Below, in pieces: positions 1 to 5,134 of a DNA stretch of 8,626 bases (position 1 is its first letter; each line of letters opens with the position of its first letter). The stretch spans positions 1 to 8,626 of the forward strand of contig JAKAPB010000051.1 in the NCBI GenBank assembly GCA_021823045.1, written 5' to 3'. The position numbers and the translations under genes were made by a program. The DNA comes from Actinomycetes bacterium (lineage in GTDB: Bacteria; Actinomycetota; Acidimicrobiia; Acidimicrobiales; Acidimicrobiaceae). Under the pieces are notes generated by a model. The model was not told the origin of the DNA. It worked only from the letters and a program-made list of their open reading frames with translations, and made no database searches.

Positions 1-505
1 CATTCTCCGCGAAATTCACATCAGCGTTGGCGCTATGTCCGCAGACTTGGCGACACAAAGCCCCTTGGTGCCTGTGATTCTCCTCTACCGTATCTCCACA
101 GATCTAACACATCCGGCCCGCTTTTCCCTGGGTTGACAACGTGACTTTCGACGCGGTGGTAGTTCATTTGTCAATAGGGCTTTGTTCGGGCAGTCCCGGA
201 GGCTTGCTGGAGATTTCTCGGATTAGTCCGACCCTTCTCGCGAACATTGCAAGCTCTGGTCTCCAATGGTCCCTTTAGCTGCGTTTTTTCAATTGACGAT
301 GGAGGAATGGGTGGAACATGAAATCGGCACGGTGCAGCCCCATGGGAGTGATCAAAAAGCTCGCTGTAGGTGACAAGCGGCTATGGCGTTGGTGCTACTG
401 TCGCCAAGGCAGCCCATAATTTGGCCATCACCAAAACTACCCGGTACCGCCGAAAGCACCGGTATGACGCCACGAAAGACAGTTCCCACCGCCACAGTTC
501 GCTCA
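1..505 (-). pseudogene. Decayed TnpB (IS200/IS605-family OrfB) gene, C-terminal two thirds, runs off left edge
   Basis: No open frame is intact here, but pieces in different minus-strand frames line up in order with a TnpB-like RNA-guided nuclease. From N to C: an RGVIPVLS piece (451-474) like the first RuvC segment around D-R-G-V; an IEKTQLK piece (273-293) like the RuvC glutamate segment; NVREKG (231-248), like the conserved N-V-R-x-K-x-G-L-N-R stretch; VESHVVNPGKS just before the zinc finger; then a zinc-finger and last RuvC segment in a single frame (2-115) with Cys codons at 107-109, 98-100, 53-55 and 41-43, ending NADVNFAEN. Damage: an in-frame TAG at 104-106 between the first two cysteines, a frameshift near 116, other frame changes around 225-235, a CxxxC instead of CxxC in the second cysteine pair, and loss of the N-terminal third. 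Boundaries are approximate; the true 3' end lies outside the window. The gene is certainly not functional as written. The family call rests on motif memory, not on a search. Confidence 0.65.
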
Positions 506-626
506 CCCTGATCTGCCGGGGACGGCTCGCTATCGCCAATCGCTCACCGCCCGATCAGCAGTGGTAAAGCCAGCTATGTCGAGCTTTAGAGCAACTTCTA
601 ACTCTGCCAACTAGAATCGAAAAGTG
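506..626. other. Gene-free spacer between the TnpB remnant and the fliT-like gene
   Basis: This stretch follows the fliT-like stop codon in the direction of transcription and precedes the recognisable TnpB fragments. I see no coding signal and no convincing hairpin followed by a T run, so the end of the fliS/fliT-like transcript is not marked by an obvious terminator. It may contain further unrecognisable TnpB sequence or the insertion boundary of the element. Confidence 0.4.
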
Positions 627-905
627 TCACGCCTTCACATCCACCAGCACAACGCGCCCCGTAGGGTCCCGCCGCTCGGAGATATCGAGCACTTTTCTAA
701 ACTCGTCCATCCGGTGCGACAACCTTGAGGCCAACTCAGAAGTCCTCCTGACAAGCTCGTTCGCCTCCCCTCTGGCATTTCTGGGCATCCCATCCAGCGA
801 CCCTGTCGGGACAAAGTCGCCGGGCCACCTTGCTTTTCCATCGATTGCTAGCTCTACTAGGTCAAGATGGTGCGCGTAGTCGTCCAACACCTCACGCCAC
901 GCCAC
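627..905 (-). CDS. FliT-like small flagellar protein downstream of FliS
   Basis: A 92-residue, mostly helical, charged protein. The chosen start is the GTG at 903-905. It has a GAGGAG Shine-Dalgarno 6 bases upstream, inside the end of fliS, and makes a 14-base overlap with fliS. An upstream in-frame ATG at 999-1001 would overlap fliS by 110 bases and is unlikely. Visible features are W3, W27, a P-G-D-F-V-P segment (28-33), a short LDGMP turn (38-41), and a long amphipathic helix (about 44-75, ANELVRRTSELASRL and on). This layout, a short helical N-part, an aromatic/proline linker and a C-terminal heptad-like helix, resembles the small FliT-type proteins commonly encoded right after fliS. FliT family members are chaperones for FliD or regulators of export. 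Here the function is inferred from position and size; sequence identity to enteric FliT is not evident. Translation is probably coupled to fliS. Confidence 0.6.
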   Translation of the reverse strand: MAWREVLDDYAHHLDLVELAIDGKARWPGDFVPTGSLDGMPRNARGEANELVRRTSELASRLSHRMDEFRKVLDISERRDPTGRVVLVDVKA

Positions 906-1287
906 TAAATGCTCCTCGTGCGACCATTGCCTTTTCAGCCGCCTGGTGCCATGCTTCCCCCAGGGGACGAAGCACACTCTCCGCTTTTTCCAATGGTTCA
1001 AGGCTCTTTGAGGTGTTCGCCTTCACCAACTCGAGAAAGGCAAACCCGTAGAGCTGCTTGACCTCCTCGCCACCGGGCCAGATGTCAGTCCGCATACTAT
1101 TCCTCAGAACTTGGAGGATCTCTTGCCCATGGATGAGTGCAACATGAGCAGCTTCTATCTCGTTGTTGACAATCGCATCTCTTGCCCGATCCAGATCGAC
1201 CAAAAGGCGATCATAGAGCATTAGGAACCGGGCTTCCGGTGATGCTGTCAGTATCTGCTCCTCTAAAAAGCGGTTGGTTCCGTTCAC
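892..1287 (-). CDS. fliS: Flagellin export chaperone FliS
   Basis: A 131-residue protein, the usual FliS length. FliS is a cytosolic four-helix chaperone that binds the C-terminal D0 helix of flagellin, prevents premature polymerisation and presents flagellin to the export gate. The family signature is clear: FLEEQILTASPEARFLMLYD near the N-terminus (residues 7-26), matching the N-x-Y-L-E-x-x-x-x-T-A-S-P-E-x-L-x-x-M-L-Y-D pattern, then an ILQVLRNSMR helix and a LELVKAN helix, and a LRPLGEAW segment near the C-terminus. The start is a GTG at 1285-1287, preceded by AGGGA at 6 bases; this Shine-Dalgarno overlaps the fliD stop codon, and only 9 bases separate the genes, so translational coupling with fliD is likely. 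Unlike the exported FliD, it has a normal share of arginine and lysine. Confidence 0.93.
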   Translation of the reverse strand: MNGTNRFLEEQILTASPEARFLMLYDRLLVDLDRARDAIVNNEIEAAHVALIHGQEILQVLRNSMRTDIWPGGEEVKQLYGFAFLELVKANTSKSLEPLEKAESVLRPLGEAWHQAAEKAMVARGAFSGVA

Positions 1288-1296
1288 TTCAAGTCC

Positions 1297-3855
1297 CTAT
1301 GGTAGATTCTTGATCTGGCTTGCGAGCCAGCTTCCCTGGTTGACGAGACCACTCATCTGGGTCTCCATGGTCGAAAACTCCTGCTGTAGCATCTTTTGCT
1401 CATTTAAGAGCATCGGCGTATAGCTGTTGTACTGTTGCTGTAGGTTTGAAATCTGCGAATTGAGATTCTGGATCGTGTCGGTCAGGGTACCAGACGTCGG
1501 AGAAGCCGCTCCATTTGCCTGAAACGCCATCCCGCCAGCAATCCCTGGTTGATAGTTGAAAGATCCGATGTCGGTTGCGCTAGTAATCCCTGTAGCAGTG
1601 ACATTTAGTGAAAGTCCCGCCAGGGTAGGGTCGGCGTATGGAGCCGTCAAAGTCTGTCCGCTTCCCGTCGCAGCTATGCCGTTTATCGTACCTGCTACGT
1701 CGATACCCGTGAAGCTCTGCGGAGTATTTGCGGTAGTGGCTAAGCCCGTTTGCCCACTGCCTACCGCCGTTGATGTTACGGAAAAGTTGGCGGCCGACCC
1801 ATATGTGCCTGAAGTCAGAGATAGCTGACTTCCTCCCGATACGCTTAGGTCTTGTGCACCTACGCCAATTCCAGCGGTGGAGAGGGCCGTATTGAGACCT
1901 GCTGCGATACTAGAAAACGACTCTCCAGCGCTAGCTGCATAAGAAGCGCTCAGCGAGCCCGAGGAAACTGTTATGGTTTCTGCATTTGTGATCGTACCGG
2001 TAGAGGAGACGAGGCCAAGGTCGTTGGCTTGTGTTGCGCTTTGAGTTATAACCACCGGATAGCTCCCCGGTTGGGTTCCGTCACCAGCAGATACCAGGCT
2101 AGCGGTTCCACTGTAGGTCGAAGATGAAGGAGAAAGCGATCCACCCTGGGTAAAGAGGTTGGTAACCGCCGTCGGATTAGCCTGGTACGCAGCCAAAAAA
2201 GTCGACTGGTCGAAGGTAATCTGCCCAGCGCTAGTCAGATTCAAACCAACCGTCGAAGCGTTCGTTGCGCCAAAGCTAGAGCCGACACCGGCTATGACTC
2301 CTTCTATCTGAGTCGTAATAGCATTCAAGTTGGGATCACCCATCAACGGCCCGGCGGTCTTGGTGGTAGTGTTGTATCCTGCGTAGGTATTGATATCCGT
2401 GAGGGCCTTGTTCGCTGCGGTCACCATGTTCTGGACTAGGCCGGCCATGGTATTGCCATCGGGAGCGACGGTGATGGTGACCGGGGAAGATCCACTGGCT
2501 TGAGCGGATAGCAGGTTGATCGACACTCCGGGCATTACCCCGGTCAGGGTATTGCTGGAGGAGTTGACCAGGTAACCACCCGTACCGCCCACTTGGATCT
2601 GCGCGTCTTGAGGGTTAGTTATGGTGTTCATCGTTCCGATAGAGGACGAAAGATTCGAGCTATCAAGAAGAATCGCACCCGCAGTACCCGTGGCCTGCGA
2701 AGATAGCTGCAAGAGGTAGGATCCGGTTCCCGTTTGTACCGCTGATGCGCTAATTCCGACCCCAGCATTGTTGATGGCCGAAACGACGGATGAGAGGCTA
2801 CCTCCTCCGGTAGAGATCTCGTTAGCGGTAAATGTACCACTGCTCAAGCCGGTCTGGCCTATGCCTAAGGTCACCGACGAAGAACTCGGACCAGCTACGG
2901 TGACGGTAGAACCAGCCTGGACATTATTCACAGCGACCGCGGTACCGCCATCCAGTGTGATTGATCCGGCGGTGCCGACCGACGCTGCGGTCTGAGCGGA
3001 AAGCCCTAAGGTCGCAAGGGCGGTCCCGCCGGTAATTTGCAACGAAGATCCCGTGCCGAGCAATGAAGTGTTCAGCTGCAGCTGTCCAGAGTCATTAAAG
3101 GAAGCCTGCAGTGTCTGAGTTCCACCCGAAACAGAAGCCGCCTGTATCGCGGCAGCCAACTGAGACTGAGTGTAGCTCCCCGATGCGATCGTAACAGTTT
3201 GCAGTGCACCGTTGACGTAGGCGGTGATCGTATCGTTTGCGGAAGTTATGCTCGTTGTCCCGGACAAAGTCGTTGTGCCGGTTTCGCTTCCTCCACTGAG
3301 ACCACTGGAAATGTCTACCGTGTGAGAACCGCTGGCGAGGCCGCTGCCGGCCAAAGAAGTAACTCCATATTGCTGGGCCCCTACCGACATGAGCAGGGGG
3401 CCATTGGCAACAACTGAGGAAGTCGAACTCACGGTATTCGACGAAGCCATGACCTCGGCCTGAGCTAGCTGGTTGACATTGAAGACCAGTGTCCCTTGTT
3501 GGGCTCCACTACCAGTTGTCGCAGTTGCCACGGCAGAATTCGAAGATGTCGCCGTCGTCGCATTCCACAAATAAGGCTGCGATATCGCGTCAGCCGCAGT
3601 CTGCAGACTAGTCAAATCCGCTGAAAGCGTCTGATAGTCGTTCAAATTTGCATTGATCTGATTTGCTTGGTTCTGTATATTGACCTGAGGAAGCTCGTAA
3701 GCGTACATGAGCGCTTGGATCATGGCCTGTGTATTCGTGCCAGATATCACACCGTTGAAACTCAGAGCAGGACCAGAGCTCCCGCTAGGAGAGACGTTCA
3801 AGCTTGAAAAAGCCGAATTCGTACTACTGGTTCCACTTGTCGATGAAATTGTCAT
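1297..3855 (-). CDS. fliD: Flagellar filament capping protein FliD (hook-associated protein 2), unusually long
   Basis: An 852-residue secreted protein that caps the filament tip and folds incoming flagellin. The FliD N-domain is clear at about 32-95 (F-N-G-V-I-S-G-T-N-T, then a helical L-P-Q-V-N-I-Q-N-Q heptad region). The C-domain begins near 465 (PDGNTMAGLVQNMVTAANKA), continues through LMGDPNLNAITTQI, VGLNLTSAGQITFD and NPTAVTNLF (560-568), and ends in a coiled coil (790-852) with the usual GSWLASQI end. Between 100 and 460, and again about 576-765, lie Ser/Thr/Gly-rich beta segments, some resembling flagellin hook IN motifs (around 340-400 and 620-700). The family is usually about 450-680 residues, so this is long. 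It has no Arg, no Cys, four Lys (483, 499, 821, 849) and one His (178). There is no signal peptide, as expected for type III export. The ATG start has AAGGAG 8 bases upstream. Confidence 0.93.
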   Translation of the reverse strand: MTISSTSGTSSTNSAFSSLNVSPSGSSGPALSFNGVISGTNTQAMIQALMYAYELPQVNIQNQANQINANLNDYQTLSADLTSLQTAADAISQPYLWNATTATSSNSAVATATTGSGAQQGTLVFNVNQLAQAEVMASSNTVSSTSSVVANGPLLMSVGAQQYGVTSLAGSGLASGSHTVDISSGLSGGSETGTTTLSGTTSITSANDTITAYVNGALQTVTIASGSYTQSQLAAAIQAASVSGGTQTLQASFNDSGQLQLNTSLLGTGSSLQITGGTALATLGLSAQTAASVGTAGSITLDGGTAVAVNNVQAGSTVTVAGPSSSSVTLGIGQTGLSSGTFTANEISTGGGSLSSVVSAINNAGVGISASAVQTGTGSYLLQLSSQATGTAGAILLDSSNLSSSIGTMNTITNPQDAQIQVGGTGGYLVNSSSNTLTGVMPGVSINLLSAQASGSSPVTITVAPDGNTMAGLVQNMVTAANKALTDINTYAGYNTTTKTAGPLMGDPNLNAITTQIEGVIAGVGSSFGATNASTVGLNLTSAGQITFDQSTFLAAYQANPTAVTNLFTQGGSLSPSSSTYSGTASLVSAGDGTQPGSYPVVITQSATQANDLGLVSSTGTITNAETITVSSGSLSASYAASAGESFSSIAAGLNTALSTAGIGVGAQDLSVSGGSQLSLTSGTYGSAANFSVTSTAVGSGQTGLATTANTPQSFTGIDVAGTINGIAATGSGQTLTAPYADPTLAGLSLNVTATGITSATDIGSFNYQPGIAGGMAFQANGAASPTSGTLTDTIQNLNSQISNLQQQYNSYTPMLLNEQKMLQQEFSTMETQMSGLVNQGSWLASQIKNLP

Positions 3856-3860
3856 AAACT

Positions 3861-3867
3861 TCGCTCC
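3861..3867 (-). promoter_or_regulatory. Ribosome binding site of fliD
   Basis: On the minus strand the sequence AAGGAG lies 8 bases before the fliD ATG (3853-3855). This strong Shine-Dalgarno supports the annotated start and independent initiation of fliD after the flagellin hairpin. I see no convincing promoter between the hairpin and this site. Confidence 0.7.
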
Positions 3868-3911
3868 TTATAAGTAGAGCAAGCCTCGTCTTTACGCCAG
3901 CACCTCAGAAC

Positions 3912-3954
3912 TACCTAAGAGGCCGACGCCTTTTTGAAGGCGCCGACCTCGGTA
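3912..3954 (-). terminator. Hairpin after flagellin: terminator or 3'-end stabiliser / attenuator before fliD
   Basis: The arms at 3919-3932 and 3937-3950 form a 14-bp stem around a 4-base loop. In minus-strand RNA the two non-Watson-Crick positions are G-U wobbles, so the stem is fully paired, whereas in plus-strand RNA they are C-A mismatches; this points to function in the flagellin transcript. A further 4 bp (3912-3915 with 3951-3954) can add to the base across a 3-base bulge. The stem starts about 17 bases after the flagellin stop codon. It is followed on the minus strand by TTAGGTAGTTC, not a long T run, so termination may be partial and some transcripts may read into fliD. Confidence 0.65.
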
Positions 3955-3970
3955 AATACTTGGTATCCGA

Positions 3971-4804
3971 CTAAGGAATGAGCTTCAGGATTAGAGATGG
4001 CAGCTGCTGGGCCTGACCGAGCATCGCAACACCCGCCTGCATCAGAACTTGCTGGCTCGAGTAGGCGGTCATAGCCTGCGCCATGTTAGCGTCCACCAAC
4101 GTAGAGTAAGCGGACTGAACGTTCTGCTGGCTAATAGTGTCATTGCTGATAACCGCTTGGATCTGGTTCTGAACAGCCGCAACTTGGGCTTCTGCTGAAG
4201 ACACATAGGTGATCGCAGCTTGAACCGCACTCATTGCCGCTTGCGCCGACGCCGCAGTGCTTCCAATACTTACACTCGAAGAGGCAACTCCCATGGCTCC
4301 CGTGCTAGTCCCAGCGATAGTGACCGTTACCTGGTCGACAGTGCTGGAGTAGGCTCCAATCTGGAATGTCCCGGTGTAGGTACCGTTCAACAGAGAAGTC
4401 GTACCGAACGAAGTGCTGCTTGCGATCTGATCAAGCTGACTCTGCAACTGCGAGAACTCTGCCTGAACCGCAGTATATGAGCTAGAGCTCATTGCGCCGG
4501 AGTTAGCTGCCTGAGTCGCCAACTGGTTCATTCTCTGAAGAATGGACACCTGCTGGTTCATTGCACCTTCTGCAATTTGCAGAACCGAAACGCCATTCTG
4601 GCCATTTTGTATAGCCTGGCCGAGCCCTAGGGACTCAACATTCAGACCCTGCGAAATAACGTAACCCGAGGCATCCTGGGCCGCAGTCTGAATCTGTAAA
4701 CCTGACGAGAGTTCTGCAACCGTAGAGTTCATCTGGTTACTGGTGGCGTTCAGGTTGTTATAGGCGTTGATAGCCGACAAGTTGGTATTAACCGACATCG
4801 TCAT
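3971..4804 (-). CDS. fliC: Flagellin, short form (D0/D1 core with a small variable region)
   Basis: A 277-residue filament subunit, short for the family because the surface D2/D3 domains are nearly absent. The N-terminal D0/D1 pattern is clear: VNTNLSAINAYNNL at 5-18, LSSGLQIQTAAQDASGYVIS at 32-51, and an AEGAMNQQVSILQRMNQLA helix. The C-terminal D1/D0 is also clear (VQNQIQAVIS, SAYSTLVDANMAQAMT, VLMQAGVAMLGQAQQLPSL, ending LKLIP). The middle, about 105-190, is rich in Ser, Thr and Gly; by my count 64 of 277 residues are Ser or Thr, offering many O-glycosylation sites. There is one Arg (91), one Lys (274), no Cys, His or Trp, and ten acidic residues. Arginines usual in D0/D1 (for example in LSSGLRI) are Gln here. 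AAGGAGG lies 10 bases before the first ATG; a second ATG two codons later is 16 bases away, so the first is preferred. Transcription is likely from the sigma-28 promoter at 4903-4930. Confidence 0.95.
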   Translation of the reverse strand: MTMSVNTNLSAINAYNNLNATSNQMNSTVAELSSGLQIQTAAQDASGYVISQGLNVESLGLGQAIQNGQNGVSVLQIAEGAMNQQVSILQRMNQLATQAANSGAMSSSSYTAVQAEFSQLQSQLDQIASSTSFGTTSLLNGTYTGTFQIGAYSSTVDQVTVTIAGTSTGAMGVASSSVSIGSTAASAQAAMSAVQAAITYVSSAEAQVAAVQNQIQAVISNDTISQQNVQSAYSTLVDANMAQAMTAYSSQQVLMQAGVAMLGQAQQLPSLILKLIP

Positions 4805-4811
4805 TTTAAAT

Positions 4812-4873
4812 TTTCCTCCTTGACTTTGACGTCACCAATCCGTTGGGACGACACCTCGGGTGACCTCAGGAAA
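4812..4873 (-). promoter_or_regulatory. Flagellin mRNA leader with possible fold over the ribosome binding site
   Basis: The leader between the predicted promoter and the flagellin ATG is about 90 bases. It holds two nested complementary pairs: GTCACC at 4831-4836 with GGTGAC at 4859-4864, and TTTCCT at 4812-4817 with AGGAAA at 4868-4873. The outer pair includes part of the Shine-Dalgarno (AAGGAGGAAAA on the minus strand), so the fold would partly hide the start. An alternative small hairpin, CACC-TCG-GGTG (4852-4862), competes with the inner stem. The pairs are short (6 bp each), so this is a suggestion only. Confidence 0.3.
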
Positions 4874-4902
4874 GTCCCTCAGCCCTACCCTTAGTACCGT
4901 AT

Positions 4903-4930
4903 CCATCGGCACACTGTTTATAGTCCTTTA
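4903..4930 (-). promoter_or_regulatory. Sigma-28 (FliA/SigD) type promoter of flagellin
   Basis: Reading the minus strand, TAAA (4927-4930) is followed after 16 bases by GCCGATGG (4903-4910). The flagellar sigma factor consensus is TAAA, 14-16 bases, GCCGATAA/T, so six of eight -10 positions and the whole -35 core agree, with good spacing. The sequence just upstream is rich in A and T (a TTTTTT run and TTTTC), which may act as an UP element. The predicted start, about 8-10 bases after the -10, gives a leader of about 90 bases to the flagellin ATG. This is the classic late flagellar promoter position. Confidence 0.8.
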
Positions 4931-5134
4931 GAGAAAATCCCAAAAAACTTCAAATCTTGCAAAACTCTCCACTTTTGACCTTCTGGACTGGCAATCCAAC
5001 TAAATCCCAACAGGTCTACAGTTAGAGTCATCCTGGTTATTTCGGCAAGAAACCACTTATGCTTGAGCGATCGTTGAGGGTTGTTGAACTGGCATCAACT
5101 CAACTTCCGAATGAACTCAGCGACACCAAATCGG
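4931..5134. other. Intergenic region upstream of the flagellin promoter
   Basis: There is no coding signal in these 204 bases. At 5073-5104 there is a doubled inverted repeat (GTTGA twice, then TCAAC twice, with a 5-base insertion in one arm) just after the glycosyltransferase stop codon. It could fold in the read-through RNA but has no T run and is A/T-rich, so it is not a convincing terminator. A weaker sigma-28-like match (CAAG, 15 bases, GCCGAAAT; 5039-5065 on the minus strand) lies further upstream than the main promoter. Confidence 0.45.

Noticed and set aside
370..567. A 65-residue open frame on the plus strand
   Set aside because: It lies opposite the TnpB remnant, has low-complexity basic sequence, no good ribosome binding site and no family features; most likely a chance frame.
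906..1001. Extended N-terminus of the fliT-like protein from an ATG at 1001
   Set aside because: It would overlap fliS by 110 bases, and the Shine-Dalgarno supports the GTG at 905.
1556..2127. Plus-strand open frames opposite fliD
   Set aside because: They mirror the Ser/Thr/Gly/Ala-rich codons of fliD; no initiation signals or recognisable domains.
1297..3855. Repetitive Ser/Gly/Thr stretches of fliD considered as a DNA repeat array or CRISPR
   Set aside because: The reading frame is continuous and the DNA units are not identical or regularly spaced; they are degenerate protein beta segments.
3873..3918. Possible separate promoter for fliD (TAAAGACG and TATAAG-like words)
   Set aside because: No GCCGAT-type -10 and no well-spaced -35/-10 pair; only the ribosome binding site is convincing.
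5039..5065. Second sigma-28-like site (CAAG, 15 bases, GCCGAAAT, minus strand)
   Set aside because: The -35 part matches poorly, and a much better site lies at 4903-4930 closer to flagellin.
5073..5104. Doubled GTTGA/TCAAC inverted repeat as a terminator of the glycosyltransferase transcript
   Set aside because: The stem is short, interrupted by a 5-base bulge, A/T-rich, and not followed by a T run.
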